Assembly: GCA_900547505.1 (NCBI GenBank)
Contig: URGY01000075.1
Span: 1 to 8,134, forward strand
DNA length: 8,134 nt
Reading direction: 5' to 3'
DNA from: an uncultured Collinsella sp.
Lineage (GTDB): Bacteria; Actinomycetota; Coriobacteriia; Coriobacteriales; Coriobacteriaceae
Of this stretch, positions 1-6,408 are shown piece by piece. A model generated the notes under the pieces. The model did no database searches, was not told the origin of the DNA, and was given only the letters and a program-made list of their open reading frames with translations. Within the stretch, counting starts at the first letter, position 1, and every line of letters begins with the position of its first letter. The translations under genes and the position numbers were made by a program.

Positions 1-41
1 AAGGCTATTCGTCGGCAGCGTCAGATGTGTATAAGAGACAG
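1..41 (+). other. Untrimmed Nextera i5/Read 1 adapter (artefact)
   Basis: Bases 9-41 are the Illumina Nextera Read 1 transposase adapter, ending in the 19-bp Tn5 mosaic end AGATGTGTATAAGAGACAG at 23-41. Bases 1-8 (AAGGCTAT) sit where the i5 index belongs and, from memory, match Nextera XT index S520. This is library-construction sequence, not genome. Read on the minus strand it adds the spurious tail LLYTSDAADE to the gene that runs off this end. Confidence 0.98.
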
Positions 42-1321
42 CGATGGTTGTCCGCCATGCTGGCGGCAAGGGCGCCCAGGAGGAACTTGGCCTCGTACAT
101 CTTGCCAAAGTACGAACGAACGCTTTGATGGGGAAGGCCGATAGAGCAGTTGAGGAACCGAACCTGGGGATACTCAACGGCAGCTCTGAGCGTGTATTCC
201 ATCAGGCGGTGCGAGGTCGAGAAGATGACGCTGTCTCCATGTTTGACAGCCGTTTCCACGGCGGCGTAGAACACGTCCGGATCGTGACAGTCTTCGAACG
301 CCTCGGTGCGCACGATACCGTCAAAGTGCTCATCGAGATACTGACGTCCTTGGTCGTGCAGACTGTCCCAGCTCGACGCCGCACAGGGGAACTCATGGAT
401 AAAGGCGATACGCAGGGGGTTGGCCGCCGAATAGACAGTCTTGCCCATAAAGAAGTTGAGCACGCCGGAGGTGGACTTGGCGGGCGACTCCTCCTCATCG
501 ACGCTCGGCGCTTCGACAAGATCGACCTTGTCCTCGTCATTTTTGCCGGCAATGACCAGCTCGCGCCAGATCTTGCACAGGCGGTTTACGACGATATCCG
601 TCGGCGTATCCAGCAGGCGGTCCTGGTTGTACACATTGAGGTACACGAGCATGGCGTCGGCGGGCGTAATGTCCAGGTGATTGCCGCCTGCGCGAAGGTA
701 GGCACGCTTAAAGAGCAGGAAGGTGTGGCGCAGGTAGTCGACCTTTTTCTGCGGCCATTTTTCGATAAGGTTCTGACCGAGCATCTTGGCGAGCGTCTCG
801 TAGCTTCCCTCACGCGAGAACTCGATCTCGTATAGGGGGCAGACGCGCCAAAACGCGCAGAATTCACCGTACAGGCGGCTTTCGACGGAATCCCATGTGC
901 CGGGGTAGAGACGGGTGACCCTGGCCGAAACCGTTGGAGCGTCCAGGAATTTGAGGACACTGACGCGTTTGTTGCCTTCCTGGACATAGAACCGATGCAT
1001 GAACTCGGTGACGATGATGGGGTCGCGATAGCCCTCGGTTACCTGGATGTCGTAGAGGTTGGACCACTTGCGGGCGAACTCGGTGTTAAACGGCAGCAGG
1101 GGCATAAAGTTGCATGAAAAGGCGGACTGACGGCCTTTGGTGACCGTGCCGACGACCATTTCGAGCGGAATATCCCGCAGGCCGACGCTCACTCGCTGAC
1201 CTAAGGGGAGCTGAGCAACCAAGCTATCGAGGTCCGTAAGGTATGGATGCTCGCTTTGGCTAATGGCGCGACGGCGTCCCTGCTCGCCGCGCTTGCGTGC
1301 TTGACGATAGGCCTCTTCCAT
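42..1321 (-). CDS. ParB-like/BMP (PnrA-like) ligand-binding fusion protein, 3'-truncated
   Basis: About 426 genuine residues are present; the C-terminus is lost at the contig end and the residues after codon 427 are adapter. Residues about 98-137 contain EGNKRVSVLK within a pattern resembling the ParB/Srx fold (a 'D/E-G-x-x-R' box followed by a beta-strand). A mostly helical middle (about 170-260) and an acidic linker (about 262-285) follow. From residue 302 (PLRIAFIHEF) the protein resembles the basic membrane protein/PnrA periplasmic-binding fold, including YPQVRFLNC and SYFGKMYEAKFLLGALAA, which match the family's 'SY..R.YEA.YLAG..A' segment. There is no signal peptide or lipobox, so the protein is probably cytosolic. 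This differs from ordinary BMP lipoproteins that feed nucleoside ABC importers, and a ligand-sensing or regulatory role is inferred. The start is chosen for the GGGAG site upstream. It is separated from the channel gene by 93 bases holding a terminator-like hairpin. The BMP assignment is fairly firm; the ParB-like one is tentative. Confidence 0.8.
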
Positions 1322-1329
1322 GGTGTCTA

Positions 1330-1338
1330 CTCCCTTAG
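1330..1338 (-). promoter_or_regulatory. Ribosome binding site for the BMP-like fusion gene
   Basis: On the minus strand this reads CTAAGGGAG, with the GGGAG core 8 bases before the ATG at 1319-1321. It supports that start codon. I see no convincing promoter in the roughly 40 bases between it and the upstream hairpin. Confidence 0.6.
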
Positions 1339-1376
1339 TCGTTTAAACAACGATATGAACCATGGTACCACGAATG

Positions 1377-1416
1377 AAAACCACTACAAAGATGCCTGTC
1401 CCCTTTGCGGTGGTTT
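1377..1416 (-). terminator. Terminator-like hairpin, repeat copy A
   Basis: The outer arms AAACCAC (1378-1384) and GTGGTTT (1410-1416) pair over 7 bp. After a 2x2 internal loop, CAAAG and CTTTG pair for 5 more. The minus-strand 3' end is GGTTTT, as in an intrinsic terminator. It starts within the TAA stop codon of the MscS-type gene (1415-1417) and so is well placed to end that transcript. It is one of three related 40-base elements in the window, sharing CTGTCCC with copies at 4401-4440 and 4456-4495. Confidence 0.65.
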
Positions 1417-2182
1417 AGGCGATGATGGGGGCGATGGCGCGGATGCAGGCGTCGGCTGCAGTGAAAGTAGTGCTGTCGTCGCTGACGATAAAGATGATCT
1501 TTCCTTTGATGCCAAAGTCGCCGATTTCGCTAAAGAGTACGTAGGGCTCCTTGTCAAAGCCCGAGATGGGCGAGACGGCCGTTTTGGTTGCGCTCGTGAG
1601 CTCGTCTGCCAGCACGTCAAGGGAAGCCCACTTAGACGTGTCCTTTACGGCAACGGGCACGGCCACGCGCCCAAAGGGCATCAAATGCACGAGCGTGTTC
1701 TTGGAGATGTTGGAATTGGGCACAATGATGGTCTGTCCACAGGCATCCTCAATCGTTGTATGGCGCCAAGTGATGTCTTGGACAACGCCGGATACGCCGC
1801 CGACCTCGATATTGTCGCCGGGTTTGATGATGCCCATAAAGGTCACCTGCATGCCGCCGATAAGGTTTGATAACGTATCCTGAAAGCCGAGCGAGATGGC
1901 GATGCCGCCGACGCCAAGAGCGGCGACGAGCGCGTTTGCGTTAATGCCAAAACAGTTGTCGAGGATAAAGCTGCCGCCAATCATCCAGATGACGGCGCGC
2001 GCGATGTTGATGAAGATACTCGATGCCGGAAGCGGGTTATCGTCTCGGTTAAGCAGATGGTTCAGGGTCTTGGATACGACCTTGGCGGCGACGGCGGTGC
2101 CTATCGCCAAGATGACGGCCCAGATGATGTTGTGGACCCACCGTTGCTCAAAGAAATGAAGAATCGGCTCAAACAATTCCAT
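1415..2182 (-). CDS. Small-conductance mechanosensitive channel, MscS family
   Basis: A 255-residue integral membrane protein, slightly shorter than E. coli MscS (286). MscS proteins form homoheptameric pores that open under membrane tension and release solutes on hypo-osmotic shock. Hydrophobic segments lie at about 16-36, 56-78 and 82-116. The last is the pore-lining TM3, with the family's Gly/Ala packing pattern (ALVAALGVGGIAISLGFQD, then NLIGG). The beta domain follows: KPGDNIEVGGVSGVVQDITW (120-139), then the IIVPNSNISKN motif (152-162). A short alpha/beta C-terminal domain ends the protein. There is no extra N-terminal membrane domain, so this is the minimal architecture. The ATG at 2180-2182 has an excellent AAGGAGGTT site 8 bases upstream. 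Its TAA stop lies inside a terminator-like hairpin, and a strong terminator lies upstream, so it is probably monocistronic. Family assignment is very secure; the exact subfamily is not. Confidence 0.95.
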   Translation of the reverse strand: MELFEPILHFFEQRWVHNIIWAVILAIGTAVAAKVVSKTLNHLLNRDDNPLPASSIFINIARAVIWMIGGSFILDNCFGINANALVAALGVGGIAISLGFQDTLSNLIGGMQVTFMGIIKPGDNIEVGGVSGVVQDITWRHTTIEDACGQTIIVPNSNISKNTLVHLMPFGRVAVPVAVKDTSKWASLDVLADELTSATKTAVSPISGFDKEPYVLFSEIGDFGIKGKIIFIVSDDSTTFTAADACIRAIAPIIA

Positions 2183-2190
2183 GTAGGGAA

Positions 2191-2199
2191 AACCTCCTT
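2191..2199 (-). promoter_or_regulatory. Strong ribosome binding site for the MscS-type gene
   Basis: The minus strand reads AAGGAGGTT, a near-perfect anti-16S match, 8 bases before the ATG at 2180-2182. Only 44 bases separate the start codon from the upstream terminator. A TATCAT box near 2216-2221 is a possible -10, but no good -35 stands at normal spacing, so the promoter is unresolved. Confidence 0.8.
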
Positions 2200-2226
2200 A
2201 TGATCGTCCAACCATGATACCCACCA

Positions 2227-2260
2227 AGAAGCCCGTCCGATCAAATTCGGACGGGCTTCT
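2227..2260 (-). terminator. Intrinsic terminator after the 5'-nucleotidase gene
   Basis: A perfect 14-bp stem: AGAAGCCCGTCCGA (2227-2240) pairs with TCGGACGGGCTTCT (2247-2260) around a 6-base loop. On the minus strand it lies about 50 bases past the nucleotidase stop and is followed by CTTCTTGG, a short and imperfect T-rich tail. It is GC-rich and symmetrical, typical of terminators in high-GC Gram-positives. It separates the nucleotidase from the MscS-type gene. Confidence 0.85.
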
Positions 2261-2311
2261 GTGCTCGATATAAGGTTTACGCGGCGGGGCTGTAAGGCCC
2301 GGCGGTGTAGC

Positions 2312-4336
2312 TTAGCGTCGACGCTTCCAGATAATGCCGAGCATGATGACGATGATGCCGCCGATAAAGCACGCGCCAACTACTGCCAGCGTGCGGTCTC
2401 CCGTTGCGGCGAGCTTACCGGTCGTCTTCTTGGTGATGACCTTCGTGGTCGTCGTGTCCGTCTTAGGCGAGGGCTTAGGCGTCGGGGCCGGTGTGGGCGT
2501 GGGGCCCACGGCTGCGGAACCGAAGCCGATGGTGCCGGCGAGCCCGGCCATCTTGCTCTCCCAGCCGTTCTGCCCAATCAGCGCCCTCAGCGCCGCCTCG
2601 CACGTGCCCCACTCGGTGTACTTGGTGGCGTGTGCAAAGGTGGGAAAGTCGGTCGTGTTGGTGATGATGTAGTTGTTGGTGGCGACGGTATAGGTCTTGG
2701 CGGGGTCGAGCGTACTGCCGTCCTTGGTGAGTGTGGCACTCACAATGCGCTTGCCTTCGGGCTGCGTCCAATCAATCGTCACGTTGATGCCGCCAAAGGA
2801 GAGAACGCTGCCAGAGTCATCGCGCCACTTGTACTTGTCTTGCGCCTCCTGCTCGGTATGGCCGGCTGCCACGTAGGCTTGCTGAAGCTCGTAGCTGTGA
2901 TTGCACTCGTCGCTGATCTGCAGTGAGTGCTCGAGCGCTGCCAGGAAGTCCGCGCCGGTCATGGTCCAGGTCTCCACGGTGTTGCCGTAGGGCGAGATAG
3001 CGATGACGTTGCCGGCGGTCACGTTGCCCGCCGCGATGCCGCCGCGGATGCCGCCAGCGTTTTCGATAGCGAGGTCCGCGCCCGTCAGGGCAAGATAGGA
3101 GCCGCAAATCACGTGGCCGATGGTCTGAGCCTTGGTGGTGTCGCCCTCCTTGCTGGGGCGGAAATCGGTGGTGCGCACCATTTCCCAACCATGCGTGCCT
3201 GCGGCGTCCTCGCCGTAGAAATAGTTGGTGGCGGATGTGCCGAGCACCTTGTTCGATTCGTTTTCAAAGTCCTTGTCGAGCGGCTTGATCTTGTTGCGGA
3301 CGGCTTCAAGGCGGCTTTGGTAGTCGGAGCCCTTGTCGGGGTCTGCCAAAAGGTCGTTGACGTTCTTGGCGGTGTAGAGCTTCTCGTCGCTGTCGTCTGC
3401 GGGGACCGTGACCGTGTCATCGTCGGTCGTCTCGGTGCCATTCGTGTCGTACTTGTACGGAATGGAAAGCAGCCCCACCTCGGCAAAGGCGCTGCCTGCC
3501 TCGACAACGTGAATCGTCTTGCCGTCGGCTCCCGTCACCTTCTCGTTAAGGTTGATGTGCTCGTGGCCTGCGATAAGGGCATCGACGCCACGGAGCCGTG
3601 TGGCAAAGGTCTTGGCGTCGAGCGTGTGCGCGATACACACAACAACATCGCAGCCCTCCTTGCGCAGCTGCTCTGCCTCGGTATTGATGGCGTTCGCGGC
3701 ACTCGAGAAGCTGGTGCCCGCGACCAGGTCCGCGCGCAGCAAGGAACCTAGCGACTCATCCATGGCTCCGATGACGCCGACCTTAATCTTGTAGTTAAAC
3801 GTGGAACTGTCCTCGCCGTCCTTCCAAGTACGGTTGAGCGTCTTCGTGATGCTCGAGCTCCATACGCCGCTCGTAGACTTCGCGTTCGCGCAGAGCATGG
3901 CGAAGGGCGTGCCGGTGGTGCTGTAGCCGGTCATGGTGCGGAGTTTGTCCGCGCCGTAGCTCCAGTCGTGGTTGCCTGGCGTGGTCGCGTCGTAGCCGTC
4001 GGCGTAGAAGGTGTCCATGAGCTCGGCGATGCTCTTACCCTCGCTCATGGTGGCGAAGGACTGTCCGTGGAAGGTGTCGCCCGCATCGAGCAAAAGATCG
4101 GGGGCGTTGTCCTGGGCGCTATAGAGAACTGCCAGTCCGTCGAAGCCGACGGTGCCGGTGCCCTTGCTTTCGTTGTAGCTGTACTTGTAGCTGCCGTGGA
4201 TGTCGTTGGTGTGCATGACGGCCACGGAGCCGTCAATAGCGGCGGGCAGGTTCCCCGCGAAAGCGAGGCTTGGGATGCCTGCGAGCGAGCCGGCAAACAA
4301 CGCGGCGGCTAACGCAAGGCGGGGGAGTCTTTTCAT
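2312..4336 (-). CDS. Cell-wall-anchored 5'-nucleotidase/metallophosphatase (UshA-like)
   Basis: A 674-residue surface enzyme predicted to hydrolyse extracellular nucleotides or related phosphoesters to nucleoside and phosphate. It has a Sec signal peptide (residues 1-27, likely cut at AFA/GN). The N-terminal calcineurin-like dinuclear-metal domain (about 37-300) shows all expected motifs: HTNDIHG (42-48), DAGDTF (84-89), GNHD (121-124), IAHTLD (near 235-240) and GHEH (257-260). The UshA-type C-terminal substrate domain (about 362-590) carries NAGGIRGG (426-433), SPYGNTV and a SFGGINVTID segment. A Pro/Thr/Lys spacer (about 611-640) leads to LAATGD (642-647), a hydrophobic helix and WKRRR, an LPXTG-type sortase signal with Ala in position 2. 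AAGGA lies 7 bases before the ATG. The gene sits between strong terminators, so it is likely its own unit. The exact substrate (AMP, UDP-sugar, 2',3'-cyclic nucleotide) cannot be read from sequence. Confidence 0.95.
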   Translation of the reverse strand: MKRLPRLALAAALFAGSLAGIPSLAFAGNLPAAIDGSVAVMHTNDIHGSYKYSYNESKGTGTVGFDGLAVLYSAQDNAPDLLLDAGDTFHGQSFATMSEGKSIAELMDTFYADGYDATTPGNHDWSYGADKLRTMTGYSTTGTPFAMLCANAKSTSGVWSSSITKTLNRTWKDGEDSSTFNYKIKVGVIGAMDESLGSLLRADLVAGTSFSSAANAINTEAEQLRKEGCDVVVCIAHTLDAKTFATRLRGVDALIAGHEHINLNEKVTGADGKTIHVVEAGSAFAEVGLLSIPYKYDTNGTETTDDDTVTVPADDSDEKLYTAKNVNDLLADPDKGSDYQSRLEAVRNKIKPLDKDFENESNKVLGTSATNYFYGEDAAGTHGWEMVRTTDFRPSKEGDTTKAQTIGHVICGSYLALTGADLAIENAGGIRGGIAAGNVTAGNVIAISPYGNTVETWTMTGADFLAALEHSLQISDECNHSYELQQAYVAAGHTEQEAQDKYKWRDDSGSVLSFGGINVTIDWTQPEGKRIVSATLTKDGSTLDPAKTYTVATNNYIITNTTDFPTFAHATKYTEWGTCEAALRALIGQNGWESKMAGLAGTIGFGSAAVGPTPTPAPTPKPSPKTDTTTTKVITKKTTGKLAATGDRTLAVVGACFIGGIIVIMLGIIWKRRR

Positions 4337-4400
4337 GGCAGTTTCCTTAGTCCTTAGCCAGAATGTTTGGTTGAATATCGGATTATCGACATAATATGCG
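4337..4400 (-). promoter_or_regulatory. 5' leader of the nucleotidase gene with ribosome binding site
   Basis: This AT-richer leader lies between the double hairpin and the nucleotidase ATG. AAGGA at 4344-4348 is the likely ribosome binding site, and a second CTAAGGA copy lies just upstream (4351-4357). Minus-strand TATTAT (4391-4396) and GATAAT (4382-4387) are -10-like, but neither has a recognisable -35 at 16-18 bases. The promoter must lie here or overlap the hairpin, but I cannot place it. Confidence 0.4.
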
Positions 4401-4440
4401 AAAACCGCCGCAAGGGCGTCTGTCCCTTTGCGGCGGTTTT
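4401..4440 (-). terminator. Strong bidirectional terminator hairpin, repeat copy B
   Basis: AAAACCGCCGCA pairs perfectly with TGCGGCGGTTTT over 12 bp. After a single-base bulge, AGGG pairs with CCCT to give about 16 bp in total, with a short loop holding the conserved CTGT. Both ends carry runs of A or T, so it could stop transcription from either side. It is the second of two tandem hairpins behind the ABC ATPase gene, 15 bases beyond copy C, and insulates the nucleotidase gene from the ABC operon. Confidence 0.8.
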
Positions 4441-4455
4441 GACGTTTGCGCAGGT

Positions 4456-4495
4456 AAAACCTGCCAAAATAAACCTGTCCCTTTTTGGTAGGTTT
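4456..4495 (-). terminator. Terminator-like hairpin at the ATPase stop codon, repeat copy C
   Basis: AAACCTGCCAAAA pairs with TTTTGGTAGGTTT over 13 positions, including one G-T (G-U in RNA) pair, with CTGTCCC in the apical part. On the minus strand it begins inside the TAA stop of the ABC ATPase gene (4494-4496), the same register as copy A at the MscS-type stop. It ends GGTTTT. It is probably the first terminator of the ABC operon. Confidence 0.7.
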
Positions 4496-5288
4496 AGCTC
4501 AGCAGCATGCGGTCGTTGGCGAGCTCGCCGCCCGAGACCTCCTCGAACTTCTGCAGCAGGTCGGCGACGGTGAGCGACTTCTTCTCATCGCCCGCCACGT
4601 CGTAGATTACGTGGCCCTCGTGCATCATGATCAAGCGATTGCCCAGACGGATGGCGTCATTCATGTTATGCGTGACCATGAGCGTGGTCAGGTGGTGCTC
4701 GTCGACGATCTCTTCGGTCAGATTGAGCACCTTAGAGGCCGTCTTGGGGTCGAGCGCCGCGGTGTGCTCGTCGAGCAGCAGCAGGCGCGGCTTGGTGAGC
4801 GTGGCCATGAGCAGGGTGAGTGCCTGGCGCTGACCGCCCGAAAGCAGGCCGACCTTGGCGTTGAGGCGCGTGTCCAGACCGAGGTCCAGGCGCTTGAGCA
4901 GCTCAACGTACTCGTCCTTCTCGGCCTTGGTGACGCCCCACGAAAGACCGCGACGCTGGCCACGGCGCTTGGCGAGGGCCAGGTTCTCGGCGATCTGCAT
5001 GTCGGCTGCGGTGCCGCGCATGGGGTCCTGGAACACGCGGCCCAGGTACTTGGCACGCTGCGACTCGCTCAGGCGCGAGATATCGGTGCCGTCGAGCTCG
5101 ATAACGCCCGAATCGAGCGGATACACGCCGGCGATCATGTTGAGCAGCGTGGACTTGCCGGCGCCGTTGCCGCCGATTACGGTTACAAAGTCGCCGTCGT
5201 TAAGGGTGAGGTCGACACCGGTAAGAGCGCGCTTCTCGGTGACGGTGCCCTTGTTAAAGGTCTTTTTGACGTGCGAGAGCTTAAGCAT
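4494..5288 (-). CDS. ABC transporter ATP-binding protein (TrpZ-like importer ATPase)
   Basis: A 264-residue cytosolic ATPase that would power the adjacent permease. All nucleotide-binding motifs are intact: Walker A GGNGAGKST (39-47), Q-loop VFQDP (Q87), signature LSGGQ (149-153), Walker B LLLLDE (169-174), D-loop ALDP (178-181) and H-loop THN (H207). I prefer the start MLKLSHVKKTF (ATG 5286-5288) over the ATG nine bases upstream (5295-5297). An AAGGGAG site at 5298-5304 is 9 bases from the chosen ATG but directly abuts the other. The chosen start overlaps the permease stop by 8 bases, implying translational coupling. This class of ATPase pairs with ABC_sub_bind lipoproteins and BPD_transp_2 permeases in importers reported to carry tryptophan or tyrosine, but the substrate here is not determinable. 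The TAA stop is embedded in a terminator-like hairpin. Confidence 0.95.
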   Translation of the reverse strand: MLKLSHVKKTFNKGTVTEKRALTGVDLTLNDGDFVTVIGGNGAGKSTLLNMIAGVYPLDSGVIELDGTDISRLSESQRAKYLGRVFQDPMRGTAADMQIAENLALAKRRGQRRGLSWGVTKAEKDEYVELLKRLDLGLDTRLNAKVGLLSGGQRQALTLLMATLTKPRLLLLDEHTAALDPKTASKVLNLTEEIVDEHHLTTLMVTHNMNDAIRLGNRLIMMHEGHVIYDVAGDEKKSLTVADLLQKFEEVSGGELANDRMLLS

Positions 5289-6204
5289 CTGCCTCATCTC
5301 CCTTCGTGTAGGAGCTGCGGAGCTTATAACGCTCCCAAACCACGGGCACGCACAGGGCCACGGCGACGATCACGGCGGAGAGCAGCTTCATGTCGTTGGC
5401 GTCCATGCCCAACTGCAGCACGATGGCGCGGATAAGGAAGTACACCACGGAGCCAAAGACGGCGGAGGCAAGACGGACGCTAAACTGCGTGAGACCGCCG
5501 GGCAACAGGCGGCCGAGCACCTCGCCGATAACAATGGCGGCAAGACCGATAACGATGGCGCCGGTGCCCATGCCAATGTCGGCATACTTCTGGCTCTGGC
5601 AGATGAGTGCGCCCGAAAGGCCGATGAGGGCGTTGGAGAGCACGAGGGCGATCATCTTGGTGGAGTTGGTGTTGACGCCCAGGGCGCGGATCATGTACTC
5701 GTTGTTGCCGGTGGCGCGCAGTGCCGAGCCGATCTCGGTGCCAAAGAACCAATACAGGATGGCAACGATAGCCACGGCGAGCAAAATACCCAGGATGATG
5801 GCGACGGTGGACTGCGGCAGGCCCGTCATGTTGCTGACGGCCGAGAACACGGTGCCCTTGGCAAGAATGGGCGTATTGGATTTGCCCATGATGCGCAGGT
5901 TGATGGACCACAGACTGATCTGGGTGAGGATTCCGGCGAGGATCGCGGGAATCTCAAAGACGGTGGTCAGAATGCCCGTGACGGCGCCCGCGATGGCGCC
6001 GGCGCACATGCCGGCCAGCACGGCGAGCAGCGGGTCGACGTTGTTATTGACGATGAGCACGGCGCAGACGCAGCCGCCGAGGGCAAAGCTGCCGTCGCAG
6101 GTCATATCGGGAATGTCGAGCAGGCGGAACGTGATAAACACGCCAAGCACCATAATGCCCCAGAGGACGCCCTGCGAAACGGCGCCCTGCAATGCAATGA
6201 GCAT
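5281..6204 (-). CDS. ABC transporter permease, BPD_transp_2 family (TrpY-like)
   Basis: A 307-residue, very hydrophobic membrane protein with roughly eight predicted helices (among them about 8-27, 40-53, 58-80, 85-101, 133-153, 186-202, 213-230, 243-264 and 274-290). The cytoplasmic loop FGTEIGSALRATGNNEYMIRA, continuing to K183, matches the conserved 'G.A.RA.G.N...A...G.....K' segment through which branched-chain-type permeases contact their ATPase. The N-terminal DMTCDGSFALGG is also characteristic of this permease group. Only one permease gene is present, so it probably works as a homodimer, as in TrpXYZ-like systems. The ATG at 6202-6204 has AGGAGGT 7 bases upstream. A second ATG at 6209-6211 is out of frame and touches that site, so it is rejected. 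The gene lies 204 bases after the binding protein and overlaps the ATPase gene. Confidence 0.94.
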   Translation of the reverse strand: MLIALQGAVSQGVLWGIMVLGVFITFRLLDIPDMTCDGSFALGGCVCAVLIVNNNVDPLLAVLAGMCAGAIAGAVTGILTTVFEIPAILAGILTQISLWSINLRIMGKSNTPILAKGTVFSAVSNMTGLPQSTVAIILGILLAVAIVAILYWFFGTEIGSALRATGNNEYMIRALGVNTNSTKMIALVLSNALIGLSGALICQSQKYADIGMGTGAIVIGLAAIVIGEVLGRLLPGGLTQFSVRLASAVFGSVVYFLIRAIVLQLGMDANDMKLLSAVIVAVALCVPVVWERYKLRSSYTKGDEADA

Positions 6205-6211
6205 GCTTCAT

Positions 6212-6218
6212 ACCTCCT
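6212..6218 (-). promoter_or_regulatory. Ribosome binding site deciding the permease start
   Basis: The minus strand reads AGGAGGT, 7 bases before the ATG at 6202-6204. A nearer ATG (6209-6211) follows with no gap in another frame and would encode a shadow ORF, so spacing favours the permease start. Confidence 0.75.
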
Positions 6219-6279
6219 AGGATAGGGTGGACACGTGAGTCACCATGATAGCGGTAACAATGCATAAAAGAGCTGCGGC

Positions 6280-6299
6280 CGGATGTTTTGACTCATCCG
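6280..6299 (-). other. Small hairpin in the permease leader
   Basis: CGGATG (6280-6285) and CATCCG (6294-6299) form a perfect 6-bp stem with an 8-base loop. It lies just downstream, in transcription order, of the larger intercistronic hairpin. It may help protect or process the permease mRNA, or may be chance. Confidence 0.35.
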
Positions 6300-6306
6300 A
6301 AACAAG

Positions 6307-6340
6307 CAGGGCGAACGCCGGTCTTTGGCGTTCGCCCCTG
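6307..6340 (-). terminator. Intercistronic hairpin between binding protein and permease genes
   Basis: GGGCGAACGCC (6309-6319) pairs perfectly with GGCGTTCGCCC (6327-6337), and CA/TG extend the stem past one bulged base. The loop is 7 bases. On the minus strand it is followed by CTTGTTTCGG, a broken T tract. It lies about 70 bases after the binding-protein stop. In importer operons such a structure commonly acts as a leaky terminator or 3'-end stabiliser, so that binding protein outnumbers membrane subunits. That role is inferred here. Confidence 0.75.
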
Positions 6341-6408
6341 TGGCTCAGATATTGAATAACACGTCAACGGCGCGAGTGCGTGCTCTAGACGCGCTACCGC
6401 GCATGGCG

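Noticed and set aside
44..835. Plus-strand 263-codon frame opposite the BMP-like gene
   Set aside because: It has no recognisable domain or ribosome binding site, and it overlaps a minus-strand gene with clear family motifs.
2281..2311. Second terminator right after the nucleotidase stop (GCCGGGC...GCCCCGC)
   Set aside because: Only a 7-bp stem with a mismatch and no T tract. The perfect 14-bp hairpin at 2227-2260 is the better terminator.
4401..4495. CRISPR-like repeats
   Set aside because: Only two adjacent copies with a 15-base gap, diverged stems and no spacer array or cas genes. They are hairpin terminators.
4485..6225. Long plus-strand open frames (4485-5435 and 4855-6225) opposite the ABC permease and ATPase
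   Set aside because: They are antisense shadows of high-GC coding sequence. They show low-complexity His/Gly/Asp- or Arg-rich translations, no domains and no good ribosome binding sites, while the minus-strand frames are complete recognisable proteins.
6044..6265. Short minus-strand frame using the ATG at 6209-6211
   Set aside because: That ATG abuts the AGGAGGT site with no spacing, and the frame overlaps the well-supported permease. The permease ATG at 6202-6204 has the right spacing.
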